A DNA stretch of 63,747 nt from Actinobacteria bacterium UBA2279. Its GTDB lineage: Bacteria > Actinomycetota > Coriobacteriia > Anaerosomatales > Anaerosomataceae. The position numbers were made by a program, and so were the translations under genes. The stretch covers positions 1 through 63,747 of the forward strand of contig DDWT01000028.1 in NCBI GenBank assembly GCA_002347365.1, given 5' to 3'. Below are positions 41,189 through 48,893 of this stretch, one piece after another. The notes beneath the pieces are model-generated. The model saw only the letters and a program-made list of their open reading frames with translations, was not told the origin of the DNA and searched no databases. Position 1 is the stretch's first letter; the number at the start of each line of letters is the position of its first letter.

Positions 41189-42742
41189 ATGCGAACGCGT
41201 TCTGCAAGGATGGTCGCCGTGACGATCGCCGTGGCGATGCTGGCGGTCATGGCGCTGCCAGGATTCTCGGTAGCGAAGCCCAGGGGCTCAGGAGTGGGGG
41301 TGCAAAGCGTCATCACGGTTCCGGCGGACAGCTGGGAGTCGGACGACAGCACCGCGACTGCCAAGGTTCTGCCGGGCAAGAGCAGCCATACGCTCGATGC
41401 GTACGAGGACGAAGACTGGATGAAGTTCAGTGTGACGGCTACTGACACGCCGTACGTCTTCGAGACGCAGATCACGGGCGGCAACGATGACTTCGATCTC
41501 TACATGTATCTCTATAAGCTCGAGGCGGATGGCACTCTGACGGAGATCGACTCTGAAGACGATCACGACTACTGGAATGCCTACTCCGAGTTCATGTCGG
41601 TCACGCTCGATCCCGGAGAGTATCGTCTTCTCGTCACGGGATATGACGACGACGAGCAAACGGGCATGTACGATCTGTTCTGGGCCAAGGGATATGCCCG
41701 GAGGATCTATGGTGTGGATCGCTACGATACAGCGGTCGAGGCCTCCAAGCTCATGTGGCAGCAGACGTCGGTCTCCTACGACTGGGACTTCGACATCGAA
41801 GGTATCGTCATCGCGAGCGGCCTGTCTGCAGCCGACGGTGTAGCAGGTTCGCTGCTGGCCTCGGCGATCGACTCTCCGCTGCTCCTAGCGGGAGCAGGTG
41901 GACTCTCGTCAGGGACCATCGCCGAGATAGAGCGCGCCCTGCGCCCCGAAGTCTATTACTCGGGTGATGACCTCACGATCTACATCCTGGGTGGAACGAC
42001 CGCAGTGCCCGCGGTGGTGGAATCGCAGCTCAAGGCCTCACCGGTGATCGCGGCCGGCATCAAGACCGGGATGCTCACCATCAAGCGGCTCGCAGGTGCT
42101 GACCGCTACAAGACGGCGGCGCTGATCGCGGAGGAAGCTGACGCCATCGCCAGTGTCAGCTCAAAGGCATTCATCGTCAATGGCACCGCATGGCCGGATG
42201 CGCTCTCGGTCGCTGCTCCAGCGGTCTACGGGGGACACGCGATCCTGCCGGTCAAGACGGACGCCGTCCCGCAGGCCACACTGGACGCCCTGTCCGACCT
42301 CGGCATCACGGAGGTCGTGATCGTTGGCGGTACGAGCGTGGTCAGCACGGGTGTTGAGGGCTCACTGACGACGCTCCTGGGTGCCGGTAACGTTTCGCGC
42401 ATCGGAGGGATGAACCGGTATGAGACCTCGCTGCTCGTCGCCGAGCATGCGGTCGACGAGGAGTACATGGACGACGATCACTTCATCCTGGTCAGTGGCG
42501 AGAATTACCCGGACGCTCTGGCTGCGGGTCCGATGGCTTACATGTACAACTACGGGTATGGCGTACAGGGGCCGATCCTTCTGACGCCGAAGGCGGCACT
42601 GTCGAAGTACGTAAAGGACTTCATGGACGAATACGGCGCTCCCGAGGAGCTCTGCTACGTCATCGGTGGCCCCGGTGCGATAAGCGACGCTGCAGTTGGA
42701 GCGCTGAACGCGTACCGCCCCGCCATGCTCCCGACCGACTAA
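41189..42742 (+). CDS. Secreted protein with PPC-like domain and three cell-wall-binding repeats
   Basis: A 517-residue secreted protein. Signal peptide at 1-31 (hydrophobic VAVTIAVAMLAVMALPGF). About 45-165 is a beta-rich, acidic domain like the pre-peptidase C-terminal (PPC) fold (DAYEDEDWMKFSV, LDPGEYRLLVTGYDDD). From about 172 to the end are three cell wall binding repeat 2 modules, each starting with an R-x-x-G-x-x-RY-x-T pattern (YGVDRYDTA, LAGADRYKTA, IGGMNRYETS). No catalytic domain. ATG 41189 has GAGAGGGGA upstream. Confidence 0.88.
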   Translation: MRTRSARMVAVTIAVAMLAVMALPGFSVAKPRGSGVGVQSVITVPADSWESDDSTATAKVLPGKSSHTLDAYEDEDWMKFSVTATDTPYVFETQITGGNDDFDLYMYLYKLEADGTLTEIDSEDDHDYWNAYSEFMSVTLDPGEYRLLVTGYDDDEQTGMYDLFWAKGYARRIYGVDRYDTAVEASKLMWQQTSVSYDWDFDIEGIVIASGLSAADGVAGSLLASAIDSPLLLAGAGGLSSGTIAEIERALRPEVYYSGDDLTIYILGGTTAVPAVVESQLKASPVIAAGIKTGMLTIKRLAGADRYKTAALIAEEADAIASVSSKAFIVNGTAWPDALSVAAPAVYGGHAILPVKTDAVPQATLDALSDLGITEVVIVGGTSVVSTGVEGSLTTLLGAGNVSRIGGMNRYETSLLVAEHAVDEEYMDDDHFILVSGENYPDALAAGPMAYMYNYGYGVQGPILLTPKAALSKYVKDFMDEYGAPEELCYVIGGPGAISDAAVGALNAYRPAMLPTD

Positions 42743-42765
42743 GGGGTAGCAGTCTGGTTCTTGCG

Positions 42766-42803
42766 ACACGGCCCCGCCGATTCCCGGCGGGGCCGTGTTC
42801 TTT
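42766..42803 (+). terminator. Intrinsic terminator after the wall-binding protein
   Basis: ACACGGCCCCGCCG (42766-42779) pairs perfectly with CGGCGGGGCCGTGT (42785-42798), 14 pairs with a five-base loop, followed by TCTTTG. A strong rho-independent terminator ahead of the groESL promoter. Confidence 0.9.
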
Positions 42804-42867
42804 GTGCTCTCATCGGATATATGAGCCTTCAGACATCAGATTCTGCGCACCTACCGGCAATCGCCCC

Positions 42868-42896
42868 TTGAATCCCTGGCGCTGCAGCCGTAGAAT
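42868..42896 (+). promoter_or_regulatory. Promoter for groES-groEL
   Basis: TTGAAT (42868-42873) and TAGAAT (42891-42896) are 17 bases apart. Transcription would begin near 42903, at the upstream edge of the CIRCE element, so a bound repressor would cover the start site. Confidence 0.8.
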
Positions 42897-42904
42897 CTCC
42901 TTCG

Positions 42905-42931
42905 TTGGCACTCGGAGGACGAGAGTGCCAG
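42905..42931 (+). promoter_or_regulatory. CIRCE operator (HrcA binding site)
   Basis: TTGGCACTC (42905-42913), a 9-base spacer, then GAGTGCCAG (42923-42931). This is the CIRCE inverted repeat (consensus TTAGCACTC-N9-GAGTGCTAA), with eight of nine arm positions pairing. It predicts HrcA repression of groESL; hrcA is not in the window. Confidence 0.95.
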
Positions 42932-43036
42932 AATCGCTGAGTATCGCGGTCGGGAACGGGTAGATATAGGTGCGCCCGCAAAGACCACGGTATCGGGAGT
43001 AGTCAAGCCAGTGAGTAGGACGTAGGAGGGTAGAGC

Positions 43037-43324
43037 ATGAATCTCAAGCCACTGTTCGACAATGTCGTCGTCAAGCCCGCAAAGGCCGAGGAGCAGACCA
43101 AGTCTGGCCTCGTCATTCCGGATTCGGCCAAAGAAAAGCCGCAGCGCGGCGAGGTCGTGGCCGTTGGTGAAGGTCGTTACGAAGACGGCAAGCGTTCGCC
43201 GATGGACGTCAAGGTCGGCGATATCGTGATGTACAAGGAGTGGGGCAAGACCTCCGTCAAGATCGATGGCGTCGAGTACTTCGTCATGGGTCAGATGGAT
43301 CTCCTCGCTATTGTCGAGGGCTAG
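43037..43324 (+). CDS. groES: Co-chaperonin GroES
   Basis: GroES, 95 residues, the heptameric lid of GroEL. The N-terminal LKPLFDNVVVKPAKAEEQT, the mobile loop around TKSGLVIPDSAKEKPQRG and the core DGVEYFVMGQMDLLAIV are typical. The GroES gene is preceded by a CIRCE-controlled promoter. GTAGGAGGG before the ATG. It is 65 bases from groEL. Confidence 0.97.
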   Translation: MNLKPLFDNVVVKPAKAEEQTKSGLVIPDSAKEKPQRGEVVAVGEGRYEDGKRSPMDVKVGDIVMYKEWGKTSVKIDGVEYFVMGQMDLLAIVEG

Positions 43325-43389
43325 CCGCACACGGATCTGCGGTACATGCCGTTGCATGAACGGAATCTACGAAGGAGGGACATAGCCGA

Positions 43390-45021
43390 ATGGCAAAAGA
43401 CATCAAGTTCGACGAGGCGGCACGACGCGGCCTCGAGACCGGCGTGAACAAGCTCGCTGACGCGGTCAAGGTCACCCTCGGCCCCAAGGGCCGCTACGTG
43501 GTGCTCGAGCGCAAGTTCGGCGCGCCGACCATCACGAACGACGGCGTCACCATCGCCAAGGAGATCGAGCTCGAGGACCCCATCGAGAACATGGGAGCCC
43601 AGCTCGTCAAAGAAGTCGCCACCAAGACCAACGACGTCGCTGGTGACGGTACGACCACCGCGACGCTGCTCGCCCAGGTCATCGTTCGCGAGGGTCTTCG
43701 CAACGTTGCGGCCGGTGCGAACCCGCTCGCGATCAAGCGCGGCATCGAGAAGGCCGTCGAGGTCGTCGTGGCCGCCATCAAGGCGGACTCGAAAGACATC
43801 GAGGACAAAGAAGAGATCGCCCACGTCGGCACGATCTCCGCAGCAGATGAGGCGATCGGCAACAAGATCGCTGAGGCGATGGAAGTCGTCGGCAAAGACG
43901 GCGTCATCACCGTCGAGGAGAGCCAGACCTTCGGCATCGACATCGACACCGTGGAGGGCATGCAGTTCGACAAGGGCTACATCTCGCCCTACATGATCAC
44001 TGACCCCGATCGCATGGAGGCCGTGCTCGCCGATCCCTACATCCTCATCGCGAACCAGAAGATCAGCAACATCGCGGACATTCTGCCGATCCTGGAGAAG
44101 GTCATGCAGGCCGGCAAGCAGCTGCTGATCATCGCCGAGGACGTCGAGGGTGAAGCTCTGCCGACGCTGGTGCTCAACAAGCTGCGTGGCACGTTCACCT
44201 CCGTCGCCGTCAAGGCGCCGGGCTTCGGTGACCGCCGCAAGCGCATGCTCGAGGACATCGCCATCGTCACCGGTGGCCAGGTCGTTTCCGAGGAGCTGGG
44301 CTACAAGCTGGAGACCGTAGGACTTGAGGTGCTCGGTCGAGCCGCTACCGTGAAGGTCACCAAGGACAACACCACCATCATCGATGGTGCAGGTGCCGAA
44401 GATGACATCAAGGCGCGCATCAACCAGATCAAGACCGAGATCGAGAACTCGGACTCCGATTTCGACCGGGAGAAGCTCCAGGAGCGTCTCGCCAAGCTGT
44501 CCGGCGGCGTTGCCGTCATCAAGGTCGGCGCGGCGACCGAGGTCGAGCTCAAGGAGAAGAAGCACCGTATCGAGGACGCCCTGCAGGCGACACGTGCGGC
44601 TGTGGAAGAGGGCATCGTGGCGGGCGGTGGCGTTGCACTCGTGGACGCGACCGAGGCGCTGGATGCGCTCAAGCTCGATGAAGAAGAGATGATCGGTGTC
44701 AAGATCATCCGCAAGGCACTCGACGAACCGCTGAAGACCATCGCGGCCAACGCCGGCTTCGAGGGCTCTGTCGTCGTCGAGAAGGTTCGCACGCTCCCCA
44801 AGGGTCAGGGCCTCAACGCCGCGACCGGCGAGTATGGCGACCTGCTCAAGATGGGTGTTATCGACCCGGTCAAGGTCACGCGCACCGCGCTGCAGAACGC
44901 TGCATCCATCGCTGCGCTGATCCTGATCACCGAGACCACCATCTGCGACATCCCCAACAAGGACGATGCTGCTGCTGCCATGGCCGGTATGGGTGGCGGT
45001 ATGGGCGGCGGGATGTACTAG
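43390..45021 (+). CDS. groEL: Chaperonin GroEL
   Basis: GroEL, 543 residues, the ATP-driven folding chamber. Key segments: KVTLGPKGRYVVLERKFG, NDVAGDGTTTATLLAQVIV with the ATPase aspartate, and the C-terminal GMGGGMGGGMY tail. GGAGGGAC precedes the ATG. It forms the groESL operon with groES and ends shortly before a strong bidirectional terminator. Confidence 0.98.
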   Translation: MAKDIKFDEAARRGLETGVNKLADAVKVTLGPKGRYVVLERKFGAPTITNDGVTIAKEIELEDPIENMGAQLVKEVATKTNDVAGDGTTTATLLAQVIVREGLRNVAAGANPLAIKRGIEKAVEVVVAAIKADSKDIEDKEEIAHVGTISAADEAIGNKIAEAMEVVGKDGVITVEESQTFGIDIDTVEGMQFDKGYISPYMITDPDRMEAVLADPYILIANQKISNIADILPILEKVMQAGKQLLIIAEDVEGEALPTLVLNKLRGTFTSVAVKAPGFGDRRKRMLEDIAIVTGGQVVSEELGYKLETVGLEVLGRAATVKVTKDNTTIIDGAGAEDDIKARINQIKTEIENSDSDFDREKLQERLAKLSGGVAVIKVGAATEVELKEKKHRIEDALQATRAAVEEGIVAGGGVALVDATEALDALKLDEEEMIGVKIIRKALDEPLKTIAANAGFEGSVVVEKVRTLPKGQGLNAATGEYGDLLKMGVIDPVKVTRTALQNAASIAALILITETTICDIPNKDDAAAAMAGMGGGMGGGMY

Positions 45022-45038
45022 GTTCGGCCCGAGTGAAG

Positions 45039-45070
45039 AAGAAGGCCCCTCTTTTGAGGGGCCTTCTTTC
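45039..45070. terminator. Bidirectional terminator between groEL and the LysE-type gene
   Basis: AAGAAGGCCCCTC (45039-45051) pairs with GAGGGGCCTTCTT (45056-45068), 13 pairs around TTTT, followed by TC on the + strand and preceded by A residues that give a T run on the - strand. It can end both groESL and the convergent exporter gene. Confidence 0.9.
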
Positions 45071-45074
45071 ATTC

Positions 45075-45716
45075 CTAGAGAGCGAGGAATCCGTCGGCGA
45101 GGAACCGGACGCCGAGATAGAGCAAGAACAGCGCACATCCTCCGATGAGGGTCCGGTAGATGCGATCGGAGAGCAGGTGCCGGCCTTTGGACACTGCGGC
45201 TATGACGAATCCGTACCAGGCCACATCGGCAAGCTGGTGTCCCAGGAAGAACGCAACAACGCCCACCGGACCGATCGCAAGGCCGTCGGCAGCGAGCTTC
45301 ACACCGATGGTCGCCCACCACAGCGTCCAGTAGGGGTTTGAAAGGCTGATGGCAGCTCCATGCAGTACCGGGCCCACGCGTGAGGGCCGTGTCTCGGGGG
45401 CAGCCTCGGCGCTGATCGTACCGCGTGCGGCTCCCAGCAGCAGATCACCACCCATCCAGAGCAGGAAAGCGCCGCCGACGAAGGCGAGTGCGGTCGTGAC
45501 CGTGGGTCGCGCAAGGAACGTCTGCAGGCCGAAGGCGAAGCCGACGAGCAGCGTGCCCTCCAGCGCGGCATGCCCCAGCAGCATCATGGCGGCAGCAAGG
45601 CGGCCGTCTCGGAGGGTACGGGTTATCGTGACCGTGAGATACGGACCCGGCGCCATGGCGCCTGACAGTCCGATGAGGAAGGCAGCGCCACCAAGTCGAA
45701 GCGCGTCGGTCATCAT
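45075..45716 (-). CDS. LysE-family amino-acid exporter
   Basis: A 213-residue membrane protein of the LysE/RhtB exporter family, with about six hydrophobic helices. The N-terminal GLSGAMAPGPYLTVTITRTL (with the conserved GPxL-like turn) and the middle SLSNPYWTLWW, typical of the family, support this. Substrate unknown. ATG at 45716 or 45713 (tandem Met); the longer form to 45755 has no support. Convergent with groEL and divergent from ychF. Confidence 0.88.
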   Translation of the reverse strand: MMTDALRLGGAAFLIGLSGAMAPGPYLTVTITRTLRDGRLAAAMMLLGHAALEGTLLVGFAFGLQTFLARPTVTTALAFVGGAFLLWMGGDLLLGAARGTISAEAAPETRPSRVGPVLHGAAISLSNPYWTLWWATIGVKLAADGLAIGPVGVVAFFLGHQLADVAWYGFVIAAVSKGRHLLSDRIYRTLIGGCALFLLYLGVRFLADGFLAL

Positions 45717-45836
45717 TTGCGTGTCCAAGCCTCGCACTCCCGACTGTGGCGGCATGCGGATACATCGAGTACAGTACTATGGCGCTTTCCACTCAATGGG
45801 AACAAGGCTATCAGAGAACCAACACGAGGAGCATCC

Positions 45837-46901
45837 TTGGCACTCTCTATCGGCATCGTGGGTCTACCCAACGTGGGCAAGTCCACGCTGTTCACCGCGC
45901 TGACCCGGAAACAGGTCGACGCGGCCAACTACCCCTTTGCCACCATCGAGCCCAACGTGGGCGTCGTTCCGGTGCCCGACGAGCGTCTCGACCGGCTGAC
46001 CGAGCTCGTCACGCCGGAGCGCACCGTTCCTGCCGCCGTTGAGTTCGTTGACATCGCGGGACTCGTGAAGGGCGCCAACGAAGGGGAGGGCCTGGGCAAC
46101 CAGTTTCTGGCCAACATCCGGGAGACGGACGCCATCGTCGAGGTCGTGAGGTACTTCTCGGATCCCAATGTCATTCACGTCGATGGCAAGGTAGACCCTG
46201 CATCCGACGTTGAGACCATACGCACCGAACTCGTGCTGGCGGACCTGGGCACGCTCGAGCGCGCGCTGCCGCGTCTCGAGAAGGAGGCCAAGCGCGACAA
46301 GGATCTTGCCGTCAAAGTGGAGCTGGCCAGGCGTCTGCAGACGTGGATGGAGCAGGGACACCGCGCCCGCACAATGGATATGACCGATGCCGAGCGTATG
46401 CTCGTCCGCGACCTGCATCTCCTCACGATGAAGCCCATGCTCTACGTCGCCAACGTGGACGAAGGAGCCCTGGGCAAAGAACTCGCATCTATCGATGGCC
46501 AGCGTCCCATACCGATCTGCGCGAAGATCGAATCGGAAATGGCCGAGCTGGACAGCAGCGAGCTAGCCGAGTACCTGGAGATGGAAGGTCTGGAGGAGCC
46601 GGGCCTTAACACGCTCATCCGCGAGGCATACCGACTGCTGGGTCTGCAGAGTTACTTCACCGCTGGCGAGAAGGAGGTCCGTGCATGGACCGTCCGTGTC
46701 GGTGCCAAGGCGCCGGAGGCTGCTGCGGTCATCCACACGGACTTCGAGCGCGGGTTCATCAAGGCCGAGGTCATTGCGTATGCGGACTACGATGCTTTGG
46801 GCACCGAGGCCGCAGCAAAGGCTGCCGGAAAGCTGCGTATCGAGGGCAAAGAGTACGTAGTCGCCGATGGCGATGTCATGCACTTCCGCTTCAACGTCTA
46901 G
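45837..46901 (+). CDS. ychF: Redox-regulated ribosome-binding ATPase YchF
   Basis: YchF (OLA1 family), 354 residues. G1 motif GLPNVGKST (about 7-15), G2-G3 FVDIAGLVKGANEGEGLGNQ. The G4 NxxE pattern characteristic of its ATP preference appears in place of NKxD. A C-terminal TGS-like domain follows (FTAGEKEVRAWTVRVGAKAP, ending DGDVMHFRFNV). The start is TTG at 45837 with GAGGA (45826-45830) 6 bases upstream; upstream frame to 45717 is not coding. Confidence 0.94.
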   Translation: MALSIGIVGLPNVGKSTLFTALTRKQVDAANYPFATIEPNVGVVPVPDERLDRLTELVTPERTVPAAVEFVDIAGLVKGANEGEGLGNQFLANIRETDAIVEVVRYFSDPNVIHVDGKVDPASDVETIRTELVLADLGTLERALPRLEKEAKRDKDLAVKVELARRLQTWMEQGHRARTMDMTDAERMLVRDLHLLTMKPMLYVANVDEGALGKELASIDGQRPIPICAKIESEMAELDSSELAEYLEMEGLEEPGLNTLIREAYRLLGLQSYFTAGEKEVRAWTVRVGAKAPEAAAVIHTDFERGFIKAEVIAYADYDALGTEAAAKAAGKLRIEGKEYVVADGDVMHFRFNV

Positions 46902-46903
46902 TC

Positions 46904-48601
46904 CTACGACGGAGGCGGCAGCCTTCGCGCCTTGGCGAGCTCCCAGTCAAGCAGGTAGTCGAGCGCGTTGTACGAGCCCATGATCGTCCAGCCGCGCAGC
47001 CGGTCGTTCTGTTGCATGATGAATTCCCGCGTTCCTTTGTCGAGGTATCGCCAGCCGAAGATCATGACGGGTTGACCGTTCTTCGCCGCAAGGCCGCCGG
47101 CTGCAAGCGCATCGGGGAAGTTGTGCGCGGTGGCCGCGTACGGGCTGATGTCGCCCTCCGGCCAGAAGCGCTTCACCACAGCGAGATTTGTCGCGTATCG
47201 GTCGGGGCCGGCAAGGCGCTCCACACTCACCGTGCGGGGAAGCGCCATCTGTACTGCAGAGCTGACGACAGCCGTTCCGCCGACGATGACCGCCGAGGTG
47301 ACCTCTGCCGAGTGGCGTGCGATGAACGCCGATGTGGCGGCAGCGAGGGAGTCCCTGGGAGTCAGGAGGATGGGCATCCCGCGCATCGCGGCGAACGAGG
47401 ACGCTGAGACGGCGTCCACGTATGTCTCGCCCGAGACGACAACGACGCCTGCACCCGGTGTAGTGCCGAGGCTCTCCGCTGCAAGCGCGGCCGTCTCGTA
47501 GCGAGTCGCGCCCGCGTACCGCACGACCGCACTCGGGTTGATGCCTGCGGCGTGGGCTGCCGAAGCGGCCGCGGCGGATGACACCGCTGCAGTGCCTCCC
47601 AAGACGATGACATTCTTGGCGCCGAGTTGGGTGATCATGGCTGCGACGCTGGCCGGAAGCGCGGCTTTTGGCGTGAGCAGCAGCGGTGCATCGAGGCGAT
47701 ATGACAGCGGGCTGGCCGTGAGCGAGTCCGGCCAGTTCTCTCCGGATGCGATGAGCACGGTGTCGGCACCGGTGGGCCAGCCACTGCGGGCGGCCTCTAT
47801 GGCGGTTTCGTAGCGGGTGGCGCCAGCGATCCGCGGCTCGATGGGCCTGATGAGCTTCGCGTTCAGGTAGTGGTCGATCGCGTTGGCGATTCCGACGGCG
47901 ACTTTGTGTCTGAACGTCGAGGACAAGAGGCGCGAGCGGTCTGTCGAGTTGTCGAGGAACGCGACTTCCACAAGGGCGGCTGGCATGTTGGCCCAGCGGA
48001 TCACGTAGTAGCCAACGTCATCGACCTTGCGATCATAGGTGCCTGCAGCCGCGACGATGTCTTGTTGCAGATAGGTCGCCAGTACCTTCGAGGGCCCCGT
48101 ATCGGTGACGGTGTCCCAGCTGTTGTAGTACGTCTCGGTACCCGTACCACCACCGGCGTTGTTGTGGATGGAGATGAAGACGTCGGCTTCCCACCGGTTC
48201 GCTTTGTCGCAGCGCATCTGAAGGTCATCGTAGGGAATGGGATAGGCGCCGGTTTTCGCGTCGGCGTAGAGGTAGTACTGCTGATCGGTCTCGTCCCAAT
48301 GCCAGGTAGGGATGTCGCTTGAGCACACATTGGCGTCTGAGGTCCGGCTCATCGCCACTGTGTGACCGCGCGATTGCAGCACGGCACGCGTTTCTAACGC
48401 GATCAGGTGATTCACATACTGTTCTTCGATGCCGGCATACACTGCGCCCGGGTATGAGCCTCCGTGCCCCGGGTCGAGGAATACGCGCGCGGCGAACGCA
48501 TGTGAGGGAGATCCGCACAGGAGGGCTACGACAGTGAGCGCCACGAAGGCGATTGTCCGAGTCCGTGCGAGTGTGGCTGCGAAGATGTGCTGCGATTGCA
48601 T
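46904..48601 (-). CDS. Secreted N-acetylmuramoyl-L-alanine amidase with cell-wall-binding repeats
   Basis: A 565-residue exported cell-wall hydrolase. Signal peptide at about 1-35 (FVALTVVALLCGSPSHAFAA). Amidase_3 domain (about 38-245): zinc ligands in FLDPGHGG, GIEEQY and ISIHNNAGGG, and the catalytic glutamate in LVEVAFLDN. Three cell wall binding repeat 2 modules follow (IAGATRYETA, YAGATRYETA, LAGPDRYATN). It cleaves the stem peptide from peptidoglycan. Start chosen at 48601, 8 bases after AGGAG; ends 3 bases from the convergent ychF stop. Confidence 0.92.
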   Translation of the reverse strand: MQSQHIFAATLARTRTIAFVALTVVALLCGSPSHAFAARVFLDPGHGGSYPGAVYAGIEEQYVNHLIALETRAVLQSRGHTVAMSRTSDANVCSSDIPTWHWDETDQQYYLYADAKTGAYPIPYDDLQMRCDKANRWEADVFISIHNNAGGGTGTETYYNSWDTVTDTGPSKVLATYLQQDIVAAAGTYDRKVDDVGYYVIRWANMPAALVEVAFLDNSTDRSRLLSSTFRHKVAVGIANAIDHYLNAKLIRPIEPRIAGATRYETAIEAARSGWPTGADTVLIASGENWPDSLTASPLSYRLDAPLLLTPKAALPASVAAMITQLGAKNVIVLGGTAAVSSAAAASAAHAAGINPSAVVRYAGATRYETAALAAESLGTTPGAGVVVVSGETYVDAVSASSFAAMRGMPILLTPRDSLAAATSAFIARHSAEVTSAVIVGGTAVVSSAVQMALPRTVSVERLAGPDRYATNLAVVKRFWPEGDISPYAATAHNFPDALAAGGLAAKNGQPVMIFGWRYLDKGTREFIMQQNDRLRGWTIMGSYNALDYLLDWELAKARRLPPPS

Positions 48602-48702
48602 CGTCCGGCTCCTAGTGATGGGGCCACCAGCCATCATTTAGCCACAGAGGCAGGGCCCTCGCAGTGACCGCGCTAACAGTATGCGAAGTCAGCGTGTTCT
48701 GA

Positions 48703-48731
48703 TTGACACCCCATACCCCTCGGGCTAGCAT
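48703..48731 (+). promoter_or_regulatory. Promoter for guaB3-guaA
   Basis: TTGACA (48703-48708) and TAGCAT (48726-48731) are 17 bases apart: a perfect -35 and a four-of-six -10. The start is expected near A48738, giving a leader of about 155 bases before the guaB3 ATG. The region 48602-48702 between this and the amidase start holds no other clear element. Confidence 0.75.
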
Positions 48732-48737
48732 GTATGC

Positions 48738-48893
48738 ACCTTGCAAGCCTCATGGAGCAGCTCACTTCGCAGCACCTGTCGGACCAGGAACTCCCCGCCG
48801 CATTCACAGGCGATTCCTGGTCCTTGTCGTATAGGCGCTCCATGTGCGAATCGATGAAGTTGACACGAAGCAGTCAGGAGGCGTGATACCAGC
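48738..48893 (+). promoter_or_regulatory. Structured 5' leader of guaB3, function unknown
   Basis: CATGGAGC (48751-48758) pairs perfectly with GCTCCATG (48837-48844) and encloses a strong hairpin, GGACCAGGAA (48781-48790) with TTCCTGGTCC (48814-48823). Inside the hairpin loop, CGCC (48796-48799) can pair with GGCG (48809-48812), or ACAGG (48806-48810) can reach out to CCTGT (48775-48779) as a pseudoknot. No intrinsic terminator is visible, so control, if any, may be on translation (AGGAGG at 48876-48881). It does not match a riboswitch consensus that I can recognise. Confidence 0.5.

Noticed and set aside
43321..45321. A 666-codon - strand frame opposite groEL
   Set aside because: An antisense shadow of groEL, a known effect of codon bias in that gene; it has no signal, start context or homology of its own.
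45717..45836. N-terminal extension of ychF to 45717
   Set aside because: It would move the P-loop 40 residues in from the end, unlike any YchF, and runs through the divergent promoter region.
48730..48834. A 34-codon open frame in the guaB3 leader, a possible leader peptide
   Set aside because: The ATG overlaps the -10 element and lies before the predicted transcription start; no Shine-Dalgarno.
48858..48886. A second TTGACA near 48860 as a promoter closer to guaB3
   Set aside because: The -10 position would be GTGATA within the Shine-Dalgarno region; the 48703-48731 pair is much better.
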